A DNA stretch of 64,000 bases from contig JAISVR010000025.1 in assembly GCA_031271465.1 (NCBI GenBank), positions 1 through 64,000 on the forward strand, in the 5' to 3' direction. Both the position numbers and the translations under genes were made by a program. This stretch comes from Prevotellaceae bacterium (GTDB taxonomy: Bacteria > Bacteroidota > Bacteroidia > Bacteroidales > Paludibacteraceae). The notes below the pieces were generated by a model. The model had not been told where the DNA came from. It saw nothing but the letters and a program-made list of their open reading frames with translations, and made no database searches. Below, piece by piece: positions 32,393-40,776 of the stretch. The stretch's first letter is position 1. Each line of letters begins with the position of its first letter.

Positions 32393-33001
32393 TTATTTTT
32401 TCTTATATAGAATTGGGTTCAGCGAAGGGTCGTTGTACATTTTCATTTGTCGATACACTTTCATGTATTTTCGTCCGCTTTCGATGTCAAGAAGCAGTTG
32501 GTCGATTGCCGTGCTGAGGTCTGTACGCTGCTCGAGCAAAATTTGGAGTTTTTGTTTACATAGAGCAATGTGTTCGGGCGAAGCATCGGTGCGATGCGCT
32601 TCCTGATCCATGTGGTAAATTTTCAGGGCAAGAATAGACAGGCGGTCGATAGCCCAGGCAGGGCTTTCGGTATTGATAGTTGCATTTGCCAATACCTTCA
32701 CATCTTTATATTTATCTAAAAAATAACTGTCGATAGCTTCAACCAAATCGGTACGGTCCTGGTTCGACTTGTCGATGCGACGCTTGAGGGCAAGGGCTTC
32801 CACAGGGTCTATTTCAGGGTTGCGAATAATATCTTCGAGGTGCCATTGCACGGTATCAATCCAGTTTTTAATGTATAGGATTCCATCAATCTCGCTTGGC
32901 GAAAACGGATTGTGAACTTGGGCATCAATATTATTTTCAATGTGATAATCGACAACACAGCGGTCGAAAATCCGGTTTGCATTTTGACTGAAACTTGTCA
33001 T
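32393..33001 (-). CDS. DUF4254 family protein
   Basis: Soluble, all-helical protein of 202 residues matching DUF4254, a family of unknown function confined largely to Bacteroidota (VVDYHIENNIDAQVHNPF, LYIKNWIDTVQWHLEDIIR, AIDRLSILALKIYHM). In other genomes it often sits near LPS-core glycosyltransferases, but here it precedes nothing but a repeat. It starts 35 bp downstream of smpB's stop on the same strand and may share its transcript. Confidence 0.88.
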   Translation of the reverse strand: MTSFSQNANRIFDRCVVDYHIENNIDAQVHNPFSPSEIDGILYIKNWIDTVQWHLEDIIRNPEIDPVEALALKRRIDKSNQDRTDLVEAIDSYFLDKYKDVKVLANATINTESPAWAIDRLSILALKIYHMDQEAHRTDASPEHIALCKQKLQILLEQRTDLSTAIDQLLLDIESGRKYMKVYRQMKMYNDPSLNPILYKKK

Positions 33002-33036
33002 GATATTTGTCTGTTTATTTGATTGTTTTTTAATTA

Positions 33037-33495
33037 TTAGCTGTTTTTCATTGCCCGGTCGATGTTGCGCCTGTCTTCTTTTTCTTTGAGCGATTGGCGT
33101 TTGTCGTAAGTTTTTTTGCCTCGTGCAAGGGCAATTTCAAGTTTTGCCAATCCTTTTTCATTGATAAAAAGCAGGGTAGGCACTATGGTATAACCCGTTT
33201 CTTGCGTAGCTCGAAGTAATTTGTTCAACTCGCGTTTGGAGAGCAACAGTTTTCGCTCGCGCCGGGCATCGTGGTTGGTATACGAACCGAATTTATATTC
33301 GGCAATGTGCATATTTTTTACCCATAGTTCGCCTCCCACAAAAAGGCAATAGGCATCAACGAGCGAAGCTTTACCTTCGCGAATGGATTTTATTTCGGTA
33401 CCCACGAGTTGCAATCCTGCCGTAAAACGGTCGCTCAATTCGTAGTCGAACGAGGCTCGTTTGTTTTTTATTTTTATGGAAGAAGGCTTCAACAT
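33037..33495 (-). CDS. smpB: SsrA-binding protein
   Basis: Binds tmRNA and guides it to stalled ribosomes (trans-translation). The 152 residues have the OB-fold core ([60 protein letters not shown]) and the basic C-terminal tail ([15 protein letters not shown]) that enters the decoding centre. Thirteen bp separate it from the upstream Yip1-like gene. The ssrA RNA itself is not in the window. Confidence 0.96.
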   Translation of the reverse strand: MLKPSSIKIKNKRASFDYELSDRFTAGLQLVGTEIKSIREGKASLVDAYCLFVGGELWVKNMHIAEYKFGSYTNHDARRERKLLLSKRELNKLLRATQETGYTIVPTLLFINEKGLAKLEIALARGKKTYDKRQSLKEKEDRRNIDRAMKNS

Positions 33496-33508
33496 CGTTT
33501 TTTCGTTT

Positions 33509-34078
33509 TTAAATTTTTGCTATCGGGAATATAATCAGCAACAGTCTATTGATAGCAACGGGCAAAAATATAATAAGAACCGAAAGGATTAATACAAAAT
33601 TACTTTTTTTATTTTCTTCGAGCTGTATAAACCGGCTTGCTCCTTCCCACACTATATACAGGGTGTAGATATTTATTATTTTCAAAAAAAACAATTCGGG
33701 CAGGAGAGAAATAAATATATTAAGCAGAAGCGAAAGGGTCATGGAGTAGGTGATAAGCCGCAGTATGGTAGATTGTGCTACTTGTATCCGAAAATGTTTA
33801 CATAGTATTTCGGCAAATACATAATATATTGCCCAAAAACCACTGTAAAAAGATACTCCTATAATTATCGAACAAACAATGGAGGATACGAAAATTGTTT
33901 CCTGTCGATAAAGCAATCCGCCTGCAAAGGAAGTTACCATACATAAAGCGAGCAAGACATTAAAAAAAGAAAAATCTTCTTTTTTACTGTTTTGGTTTTC
34001 GATAGAAAGCTTATCCCATGTCTCGCCCGGAGTAGTGATAACGGATACTGCGCGCCTGAAAATCTCTTTATATTTCAT
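33509..34078 (-). CDS. Yip1-domain membrane protein
   Basis: Integral membrane protein of 189 residues with five predicted helices ([90 protein letters not shown]). The start [21 protein letters not shown] (Trp-containing amphipathic helix) is typical of Yip1/DUF1282 proteins in Bacteroidota. Function unknown. Forms a unit with smpB and the DUF4254 gene. Confidence 0.82.
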   Translation of the reverse strand: MKYKEIFRRAVSVITTPGETWDKLSIENQNSKKEDFSFFNVLLALCMVTSFAGGLLYRQETIFVSSIVCSIIIGVSFYSGFWAIYYVFAEILCKHFRIQVAQSTILRLITYSMTLSLLLNIFISLLPELFFLKIINIYTLYIVWEGASRFIQLEENKKSNFVLILSVLIIFLPVAINRLLLIIFPIAKI

Positions 34079-34195
34079 GCCTTAATCTTTCAAACTTGCA
34101 AAAATAGTATTAAAAATTGAGCTTATGAATATATAAAATGATATTTTAAACCAAAAAATCATAAAATAAATAATTATTTTATTGTAAAAAGGTAG

Positions 34196-34203
34196 TACAT
34201 TTG
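34196..34203 (+). promoter_or_regulatory. -7 box of the bifunctional-nuclease gene
   Basis: TACATTTG (TAnnTTTG), 37 bp before the ATG at 34241. Confidence 0.6.
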
Positions 34204-34240
34204 CCCCTGATATTCGGTAAAAAACAAAGCATTTTTAAGG

Positions 34241-34828
34241 ATGGAAGCACAAGTAAAATTAAATGTCATAGGGTTAACATACAGTCAGGTGCAAAATACG
34301 GCTTATGCCCTTGTGTTGGGCGAAGAAAACGGTTCACGGCGTATAGCTGTCGTTATCGGAGCGCCCGAAGCACAAGCTATCGCAATGAATTTGCAAGGTT
34401 TACAATCTTCGCGCCCTCTTACGCATGATTTGTTTATTTCTCTTATTTCGGCTTACGGTATTTCCATGCTTAGAGTGAATATTTATAAATTTGAGAAAGA
34501 TATTTTTTATTCCGAGCTTGTTTTTCGCGATGCGTCGGGAAAAGAAGTCCGGATAGATTCGCGCACATCCGATGCCATTGCCTTGGCGGTGCGCGTGCAA
34601 TGTCCTATTTTTATCACCGAGGAAATTATGGCAATTGCGGGCGTACATTTTGAAGGAGATGAAAATGCTTCAGCTTTCGAGCCTATTGCCAACAGAGAAA
34701 AACGCGAGGATACTCCGATAAAAGAATTAAGCAAGGAAGAACTGGAAAAACAAATTGAGGAAGCTATCCAAACCGAAAATTACGAACAAGCCCGCATATT
34801 AAGCGATGAGTTGAAAAAACGCAATTAA
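34241..34828 (+). CDS. Bifunctional nuclease family protein (DUF151) with UVR motif
   Basis: Protein of 195 residues. Residues 1-130 match the bifunctional (RNase/DNase) nuclease family DUF151: RRIAVVIGAPEAQAIAMNLQG, RPLTHDLFISLI and DSRTSDAIALAVRVQCPIF with the conserved D-R-S/T-D-A-x-A. The C-terminal ~35 residues form a UvrB/UvrC-type helical hairpin (EELEKQIEEAIQTENYEQA, then RILSDELKKR). The exact cell role is unknown. Monocistronic. Confidence 0.92.
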   Translation: MEAQVKLNVIGLTYSQVQNTAYALVLGEENGSRRIAVVIGAPEAQAIAMNLQGLQSSRPLTHDLFISLISAYGISMLRVNIYKFEKDIFYSELVFRDASGKEVRIDSRTSDAIALAVRVQCPIFITEEIMAIAGVHFEGDENASAFEPIANREKREDTPIKELSKEELEKQIEEAIQTENYEQARILSDELKKRN

Positions 34829-34877
34829 AATTAATTTAAATTGCTATCTCTACATTGCAATCGTAAAAAATATTTGT

Positions 34878-34885
34878 TACCTTTG
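34878..34885 (+). promoter_or_regulatory. -7 box of the first 398-residue AAA ATPase gene
   Basis: TACCTTTG (TAnnTTTG), 29 bp before the ATG at 34915. Confidence 0.6.
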
Positions 34886-34914
34886 CAGCCGTTGTTTTTA
34901 AAGCAAAGGCGTGA

Positions 34915-36111
34915 ATGGACTCATTTTTCAGAACACACAAATATTTGGTAGAGCATGTTAATTCTTTGGTGCAACGCCGGCTAATGTCTGAAATTGATTG
35001 GAATCACCGTCTTATCGGCATTAAGGGGAGCAGGGGAGTAGGAAAAACTACCTTTTTGTTGCAATATGCCAAAGATCATTTTGCTGCCGACAATCATTCT
35101 TGCCTGTATATCAATCTGAACAATTTTTATTTTACAAACCGTTCGCTGGTGTCGTTTGCCGACGAGTTTCGTAAAAGCGGTGGTCGCACGCTGCTTATCG
35201 ACCAATTGTTTAAGTATCCGGATTGGAGCCGCGATTTGCGTTATTGTTACGATAATTTTACGGATTTACATATTGTATTTACCGGTTCGCCGGTAATGCG
35301 TCTTAAAGATCCGGACGAAAATCCCGATTTGGCAGGGCTTGTTCATTCGTATAACTTGCGTGGATATTCTTTTCGAGAGTATATCAATTTATCTACGGGT
35401 AGCGATTTCAAATCGTATTCGCTTGAAGATATTATCGAAAATCATTTGGAAATTGCTCGGGAAATCACCGCAAAATTGAAACCGTTGGCATATTTTCAAG
35501 ATTATTTGCATCATGGTTTTTATCCGTTTTTTCTCGAAAAACGAAATTTCTCCGAAAATTTGCTCAAAACGATGAACATGATTATCGAGGTTGATGTTTT
35601 ACTTTTGAAGCAAATGGAGTTGAAATACATGTCGAAAATTCGCAAGTTGTTTTATCTGCTTGCAAGCAGTGCGATAACAATTCCCGACGCGCCGAATGTG
35701 AGTCGTTTGAGTTCCGAAATAGAAACTTCGCGAGCTACGGTGATGAACTATATAAAATATTTGAAAGATGCTCGACTGTTGAACTGGATTTATCCTGAGG
35801 GGGAAGATTTTCCTAAAAAACCCGGACGGATTTATTTGCAGAACACCAATCAGATGTTTGTTATTTATCCCAATAATGTAAGTCGTAAAGCTTTGTGTGA
35901 AACATTTTTTGTAAATAATATGGTGCGCGACCGCAAGGTGAATATCGGAGCACAGTCTGACGAATTTTTAATCGACAAAAAATATACTTTTAAAGTGCTT
36001 GCAAAAGATGAAAAAATAAAAAATAATACAAAAGCTATTCAATCTGTTGATATGATAGAAATTGGTAGCGAAAATATTATACCTTTGTGGCTCTTTGGAT
36101 TTTTGTATTGA
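34915..36111 (+). CDS. AAA ATPase paralogue with altered Walker B and nuclease-like sites
   Basis: ATPase of 398 residues, same length and register as the paralogue at 41715-42911. Walker A is normal (GSRGVGKTT, residues 38-46). Walker B reads TLLIDQLFKY: Asp96 is kept but the catalytic Glu97 is Gln. The C-terminal nuclease-like site, E-x-G-G-K in the paralogue, here reads YTFKVLAKDEK, so the acidic residue and the GGK are gone. It can probably bind but not efficiently hydrolyse ATP, and the nuclease fold is likely inactive. The end ENIIPLWLFGFLY is shared with the paralogue. Own promoter; nifJ follows after 70 bp. Confidence 0.88.
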   Translation: MDSFFRTHKYLVEHVNSLVQRRLMSEIDWNHRLIGIKGSRGVGKTTFLLQYAKDHFAADNHSCLYINLNNFYFTNRSLVSFADEFRKSGGRTLLIDQLFKYPDWSRDLRYCYDNFTDLHIVFTGSPVMRLKDPDENPDLAGLVHSYNLRGYSFREYINLSTGSDFKSYSLEDIIENHLEIAREITAKLKPLAYFQDYLHHGFYPFFLEKRNFSENLLKTMNMIIEVDVLLLKQMELKYMSKIRKLFYLLASSAITIPDAPNVSRLSSEIETSRATVMNYIKYLKDARLLNWIYPEGEDFPKKPGRIYLQNTNQMFVIYPNNVSRKALCETFFVNNMVRDRKVNIGAQSDEFLIDKKYTFKVLAKDEKIKNNTKAIQSVDMIEIGSENIIPLWLFGFLY

Positions 36112-36117
36112 AACGCA

Positions 36118-36138
36118 ATGTTCAGATTATCTGAACAT
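36118..36138. promoter_or_regulatory. 21-bp palindrome upstream of nifJ
   Basis: Perfect 10-bp arms ATGTTCAGAT and ATCTGAACAT around a single base, 44 bp ahead of the nifJ start and 6 bp after the AAA gene's stop. No T-run follows, so an operator is more likely than a terminator. Confidence 0.5.
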
Positions 36139-36181
36139 TAAAATATCTAATTATATATTTTATTAATAAATTAATTTAACA

Positions 36182-39100
36182 ATGGCAAAAGAAAAAAAAT
36201 TCTTAACCTGTGATGGTAACCAAGCTGCAGCGCATATCGCGTATATGTTTAGCGAAGTGGCGGCGGTTTATCCAATCACACCGTCATCAACTATGGCAGA
36301 ATATGTCGATGAATGGGCTGCCGTAGGGCGTAAAAACATTTTCGGCGAAACCGTAAAAGTGGAAGAAATGCAATCGGAAGCCGGCGCTGCCGGCGCTATG
36401 CACGGTGCATTGCAAGCGGGTACTTTGTGTAACACTTTTACTGCTTCACAAGGTTTGTTGCTGATGATTCCTAACATGTATAAAGTAGCCGGCGAATTGC
36501 TTCCGGGCGTTTACCATGTATCGGCTCGCGCTTTGGCTTCGCATGCGCTTTCTATCTTCGGCGACCACCAAGATGTGATGGCTGTGCGTCAAACAGGCTG
36601 CGCGCTGTTGGCGACAGGTTCTGTACAAGAAGTAATGGATTTGGCGGCAGTGGCTCACTTGGCTTCTATCAAATCGCGCGTACCGTTTGTACATTTCTTT
36701 GATGGTTTCCGTACATCGCACGAAATCCAAAAGATTGAACAATTAGACAACGAAGACCTTGCTCCGCTTCTTGACCAAGATTCGTTGAAAGCATTCCGCC
36801 AACGCGCTTTGAATCCAGAAGCGCCCGTAGCTCGTGGTATGGCTCAAAACCCTGATATTTATTTCCAAGCGCGCGAAGCTTGTAATCCATATTATGATGA
36901 TGTAGTAGGTATTGTAGAAGAATATATCAATAAAATCAATGCGATTACAGGTCGCAAATACGGCTTGTTCGATTACTACGGTGCACCCGATGCAGACCGT
37001 GTCATTATTGCCATGGGTTCTGCTTGCGAAGCAATCCGCGAAGCGATTGATGTATTGAATGCCAAAGGCGAAAAAGTCGGTTTGGTGGCAGTACACTTGT
37101 ATCGTCCGTTCTCGGCTAAACATTTCTTGGCTGCCGTGCCAAAAACAGCAAAACGCATTGCTGTGCTTGACCGTACGAAAGAACCGGGCGCAACAGGCGA
37201 GCCTTTGTACCTTGATGTAAAAGATACATTCTACGGTAAAGAAAATGCTCCTATTATTGTAGGTGGTCGTTATGGTTTATCTTCAAAAGATACTACTCCC
37301 GCACAAGCGGTTGCCGTGTATGAAAACTTGGCATTGCCGGAACCTAAAAATGGTTTCACTATCGGTATTGTGGACGATGTTACTTATACTTCTCTTCCTT
37401 TAAAAGAGGAATTGGTATTGGAAAATGGTCCTTTTGAAGCTAAATTCTATGGTTTAGGCGCTGACGGTACGGTGGGGGCTAACAAAAACTCTATCAAAAT
37501 TATTGGCGATAATACCAATAAATATTGCCAAGCATACTTTGCTTACGACAGTAAGAAATCGGGTGGTTTCACTTGTTCGCACTTGCGTTTTGGCGACAAT
37601 CCTATCCATTCAACTTATTTGGTTAATACACCTGACTTTGTAGCTTGCCATGTGCCTGCTTATTTGCACTTGTATGATGTAACCAAAGGTTTGAAAAAGA
37701 ACGGTACATTCCTTTTGAACTCTATTTGGAACGAAGAAGAAACGAAAAAACATCTTCCGAATAAAGTGAAAAAATATTTGGCTCAAAACAATATTTCGAT
37801 GTACATTATTGATGCTACCGATATTGCACAAAAAATCGGACTTGGTAATCGTACAAACACCATTCTTCAATCGGCATTCTTCAAAATTACAGGCGTAATT
37901 CCTTACGAATTGGCGGTGGAACAAATGAAGAAATTTATCGTAAAATCATACGGTAAAAAAGGTGAAAACATTGTAAATATGAACTATGCTGCTGTAGATA
38001 AAGGCGGCGATGTGGTTAAAGTAACGATTCCTGCCGAATGGGCTGACCTTAAAGTGGAAGGCGAAACTACTAACGACGGCGCTCCTGAATTTATCCAAAA
38101 AGTAGTTCGTCCAATCAATGCACAAGCAGGAGATGATCTTCCCGTATCAGCATTCAAAGGTCGCGAAGACGGTACTTGGGACCAAGGTACAACTAAATAC
38201 GAAAAACGCGGTGTTGCCGTGAATGTTCCTGTTTGGATTCCCGAAAACTGTATTCAATGTAACCAATGTGCTTATGTTTGTCCTCACGCAGCTATTCGTC
38301 CATTTGTGTTGGATGCTGCCGAACAAGCGAAAGCGCCTGCCGATATGACTCAATTGAAAGCCATCGGTAAAGCATTTGAAGGCATGTCGTTCCGTATGCA
38401 AGTTGATGTACTCGACTGTATGGGTTGCGGCAACTGTCCTGATATTTGTCCGGGTAACAAAGGAAACAAAGCTTTGAAAATGGTAGCTTTCGAGCAAGAA
38501 TTACCAAATCAAGCAAACTGGGATTTCTGCGTAAAAGAAGTAAAATCAAAACAACACTTGGTAGATACAAAAGTGAATGTAAAAAACTCACAATTTGCTA
38601 CTCCATTGTTTGAGTTCTCCGGCGCATGTTCCGGTTGCGGCGAAACTCCTTATGTGAAATTAATTTCACAATTATTTGGCGAGCGTCAAATGGTTGCTAA
38701 TGCAACCGGTTGTACTTCTATTTATTCAGGTTCTGCACCTTCTACTCCATACACTAAAAACGAAAAAGGACACGGTCCGGCTTGGGCAAACTCTTTGTTC
38801 GAAGACAACGCCGAATACGGTTTAGGTATGGTGCTTGGTGTAGAAAAAATGCGCGACCGCGTAGAACGCTTGATGAAAGAAGGGTTGGCTTGTGATTGCT
38901 GCTCTTCCGAAATGAAAGTGTTGTTCCAAGAATGGATTGACAACCGTAAATCTGCTGAAAAAACAGCCGAAATTACCGAAAAACTCGTTCCGATGATTTC
39001 TGCCTGCGATTGCGACATTTGTAACCAACTTGTAGAATTGAAACACTACTTCATTAAAAAATCGCAATGGATTATTGGCGGTGATGGTTGGGCTTACGAC

Positions 39101-39715
39101 ATCGGTTATGGTGGCTTAGATCATGTATTAGCTTCCGGTTTAAATGTAAATGTATTGGTAGTAGATACCGAAGTTTACTCAAACACAGGCGGTCAGGCAT
39201 CTAAATCTACTCCGGTAGGTGCTGTAGCTAAATTTGCTGCTGCCGGGAAACGCATTCGCAAAAAAGATTTGGGTATGATGGCGGCATCTTACGGTTATGT
39301 GTATGTAGCGCAAATCGCAATGGGCGCTAATCAAGCGCAAACATTGAAAGCTATTCGCGAAGCGGAAGCATTTGACGGTCCGTCTATTATTATTGCTTAT
39401 GCTCCTTGTATCAACCACGGTTTAGGTGCAGGTATGGGCAAAGCGCAAGCTGAGCAAGAAAAAGCGGTAGAATGCGGTTACTGGCACTTGTGGAGACACA
39501 ATCCCGATTTGGAAGCACAGGGTCAAAACCCATTCCAATTGGATAGCAAAGAACCGGATTGGTCTAAATTCCAAGATTTCTTGAAAGGCGAAGTTCGTTA
39601 CACATCATTAATGAAACAATTCCCCGAAGAAGCCAAAGAACTCTTTGCCGCTGCCGAAGATAATGCTAAATGGCGTTATAACGGTTATAAACGACAAGCT
39701 GCAATGCAGTATTAA
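36182..39715 (+). CDS. nifJ: Pyruvate:ferredoxin (flavodoxin) oxidoreductase
   Basis: Oxidises pyruvate to acetyl-CoA and CO2, passing electrons to ferredoxin; a central anaerobic enzyme. The 1177 residues are the fused single-chain form: domain I (AAAHIAYMFSEVAAVYPITPSS), the transketolase-like parts, a two-cluster ferredoxin domain near residues 690-760 (CIQCNQCAYVCPHAA and CMGCGNCPDICPG), further cluster ligands (CSGCGETPY, then the CDCCSS region), and the TPP-binding domain with GDGWAYDIGYGGLDH and DTEVYSNTGGQASKSTP. All cluster Cys motifs are present. Codon use is strongly biased to a small set, as in highly expressed genes. A palindrome precedes it and a terminator follows. Confidence 0.97.
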   Translation: MAKEKKFLTCDGNQAAAHIAYMFSEVAAVYPITPSSTMAEYVDEWAAVGRKNIFGETVKVEEMQSEAGAAGAMHGALQAGTLCNTFTASQGLLLMIPNMYKVAGELLPGVYHVSARALASHALSIFGDHQDVMAVRQTGCALLATGSVQEVMDLAAVAHLASIKSRVPFVHFFDGFRTSHEIQKIEQLDNEDLAPLLDQDSLKAFRQRALNPEAPVARGMAQNPDIYFQAREACNPYYDDVVGIVEEYINKINAITGRKYGLFDYYGAPDADRVIIAMGSACEAIREAIDVLNAKGEKVGLVAVHLYRPFSAKHFLAAVPKTAKRIAVLDRTKEPGATGEPLYLDVKDTFYGKENAPIIVGGRYGLSSKDTTPAQAVAVYENLALPEPKNGFTIGIVDDVTYTSLPLKEELVLENGPFEAKFYGLGADGTVGANKNSIKIIGDNTNKYCQAYFAYDSKKSGGFTCSHLRFGDNPIHSTYLVNTPDFVACHVPAYLHLYDVTKGLKKNGTFLLNSIWNEEETKKHLPNKVKKYLAQNNISMYIIDATDIAQKIGLGNRTNTILQSAFFKITGVIPYELAVEQMKKFIVKSYGKKGENIVNMNYAAVDKGGDVVKVTIPAEWADLKVEGETTNDGAPEFIQKVVRPINAQAGDDLPVSAFKGREDGTWDQGTTKYEKRGVAVNVPVWIPENCIQCNQCAYVCPHAAIRPFVLDAAEQAKAPADMTQLKAIGKAFEGMSFRMQVDVLDCMGCGNCPDICPGNKGNKALKMVAFEQELPNQANWDFCVKEVKSKQHLVDTKVNVKNSQFATPLFEFSGACSGCGETPYVKLISQLFGERQMVANATGCTSIYSGSAPSTPYTKNEKGHGPAWANSLFEDNAEYGLGMVLGVEKMRDRVERLMKEGLACDCCSSEMKVLFQEWIDNRKSAEKTAEITEKLVPMISACDCDICNQLVELKHYFIKKSQWIIGGDGWAYDIGYGGLDHVLASGLNVNVLVVDTEVYSNTGGQASKSTPVGAVAKFAAAGKRIRKKDLGMMAASYGYVYVAQIAMGANQAQTLKAIREAEAFDGPSIIIAYAPCINHGLGAGMGKAQAEQEKAVECGYWHLWRHNPDLEAQGQNPFQLDSKEPDWSKFQDFLKGEVRYTSLMKQFPEEAKELFAAAEDNAKWRYNGYKRQAAMQY

Positions 39716-39724
39716 TTTGAATGT

Positions 39725-39752
39725 GTAAGAGCGCGATTAATCGCGCTCTTAC
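39725..39752. repeat. Perfect 28-bp palindrome after nifJ
   Basis: 14-bp arms GTAAGAGCGCGATT and AATCGCGCTCTTAC with no loop, 9 bp after the nifJ stop. Confidence 0.75.
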
Positions 39753-39760
39753 GGAATAAC

Positions 39761-39799
39761 AAACCCTCCCGTTTTCTATTGAGAGCAGGAGGGTTTTTG
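39761..39799 (+). terminator. Terminator of nifJ
   Basis: Stem AAACCCTCC / GGAGGGTTT with a 20-nt loop region followed by a T-run. Confidence 0.7.
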
Positions 39800-39810
39800 T
39801 TTGCTGCTGT

Positions 39811-39925
39811 ACCGTAGGCAACGCTACGCTCGCATACGGTTATGAAAATCTCACACCTTCGGAGTGAAGACAGCCCCGAATGGGGCTAAATCTGCATAAC
39901 CGTGGGTAAGCAATAGCGCAACCCC
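39811..39925. repeat. Palindromic element with ACGGTTATG / CATAACCGT ends
   Basis: Begins CCGTAGGCAACGCTACGC, then GCATACGGTTATGAAAATC, CACACCTTCGGAGTGAAG, AGCCCCGAATGGGGCT and CATAACCGTGGGT. Nested inverted repeats throughout. A related piece (GCATGCGGTTACAAAAATT, then CACATCTTCAATGTGTAAG) lies at 41574-41612. Non-coding. Confidence 0.6.
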
Positions 39926-40092
39926 TCTTGGCGCAAGTTTTTTAACTTGTGTCTTTTTTTGTATCAAGTCCAAGTTACGGCTATGCCTAAACTTGAACTA
40001 ATGCGGGGTAAGTTTTTTTAACTTGTGCCTTATTTTTGAACCTCTACGAAATACGAAAAAAACCCCGCTTATGAAAATGAGCGGGATTTTTT
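39926..40092. repeat. GCAAGTTTTTTAACTTGTG repeats with a terminator-like unit (copy 1)
   Basis: Two copies of AAGTTTTTTTAACTTGTG-like palindromes (39934 and 40008), then CCTCTACGAAATACGAAAA and a hairpin CCCCGCTTATGAAAATGAGCGGG with a T-run at 40061-40092 (written here as its unit; arms CCCGCT / AGCGGG). The last ~85 bp recur at 40346-40440. Confidence 0.65.
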
Positions 40093-40119
40093 TATGCTTT
40101 CCGCAAACAACCCAAGCTA

Positions 40120-40342
40120 ATATTACGCAGCTCCGCAGCTTATTTATTGGAATAATAATTGGCTACAAAGATTTATGCTGCGCTGCAGCTATCCTGTTTT
40201 GTAATAAGGCACAGCGTGCCGTAAAGATTTGTAGAAATTAAAAAACAGAACAAATTCAGGTGCATAGCACCGAAACAGCGTTCAGCGAAGCTAAATATTG
40301 CTTTTGGGATAGTTTTGCGGATAAGCATTACTATTTTTATCT
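40120..40342. repeat. Composite repeat of about 220 bp (copy 1)
   Basis: Shares a string of blocks in the same order with 52605-52765: GCAGCTCCGCAGCTTA, ACAAAGATTT, CTGCGCTGCAGCT, GGCACAGCGTGCC, then GTAAAGATTTGTAGAAATTA, GCATAGCACCG and GCGGATAAGCATT. Several blocks are small palindromes. No gene inside; the short frames here do not look like proteins. Confidence 0.6.
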
Positions 40343-40345
40343 GCC

Positions 40346-40440
40346 CCCTCTTGGCGCAAGTTTTTTAACTTGTGCCTTTTTTTTGAACCTCTACGAAATA
40401 CGAAAAAACCCCGCTTATGAAAATGAGCGGTTTTTTTTTG
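40346..40440. repeat. Terminator-like repeat unit (copy 2)
   Basis: Near copy of 40005-40092: GGCGCAAGTTTTTTAACTTG, CCTCTACGAAATACGAAAA, then the CCCGCT...AGCGG hairpin with a T-run. A shorter third copy of the hairpin unit is at 41499-41550. Confidence 0.7.
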
Positions 40441-40474
40441 TATTTATTTCATTTGGACATCAAAAATTTTACAT

Positions 40475-40482
40475 TACATTTG
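40475..40482 (+). promoter_or_regulatory. Promoter ahead of the 41-bp repeat leader
   Basis: TACATTTG (TAnnTTTG) with a TTTG at 40452-40455 about 20 bp upstream, the consensus -33/-7 spacing. Transcription would begin near 40489, leaving a leader of about 290 nt before the DUF6261 start codon. Confidence 0.6.
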
Positions 40483-40510
40483 CGTTTCGAAATTTTATTT
40501 ATGCTTTCAG

Positions 40511-40740
40511 AAATGCTGAAAATATAAAAGTGAGAGCTGTTAGCCTTTCACTAAAAGTGGAAATATAAAAGCTCAAAGTTTTACTTTTTTCTAAAAATAA
40601 AAGCATAAAAGCGAGAAATTTCAGCCTTTCACCAAAAGTGGAAACACAAAAGCCCAAGGTTTTAACATTTTTCTAAAATTAAAAGCAGAAAAACAAAAGC
40701 TTTTGCCTTTTTTCTAAAAGTAGAAGTGAAGAAGCGACTG
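40511..40740 (+). repeat. 41-bp degenerate tandem repeat in the leader of the DUF6261 gene
   Basis: Units start at 40511, 40553, 40593, 40634, 40675 and 40716 (spacings 42, 40, 41, 41, 41; last unit partial). Each begins purine-rich (AAAAGTGGAAAnAnAAAAGC) and ends pyrimidine-rich (TTTTTTCT or CCTTTCACC). At two unit borders (40546-40563 and 40627-40644) TTTCAC pairs with GTGGAAA to form a short hairpin with one bulge. The array lies downstream of the apparent promoter, so it would be transcribed. Confidence 0.65.
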
Positions 40741-40776
40741 TAAATAACTAATTATAAATTTTTAATTATTAAAGAA

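Noticed and set aside
40260..40568. Small ORF of about 100 codons between nifJ and DUF6261
   Set aside because: It runs across repeats and a promoter, with no coding signature.
40511..40740. Possible CRISPR or minisatellite in coding sequence from the 41-bp repeats
   Set aside because: No repeat/spacer structure and no cas genes; the array is outside any plausible gene and better described as a leader repeat.
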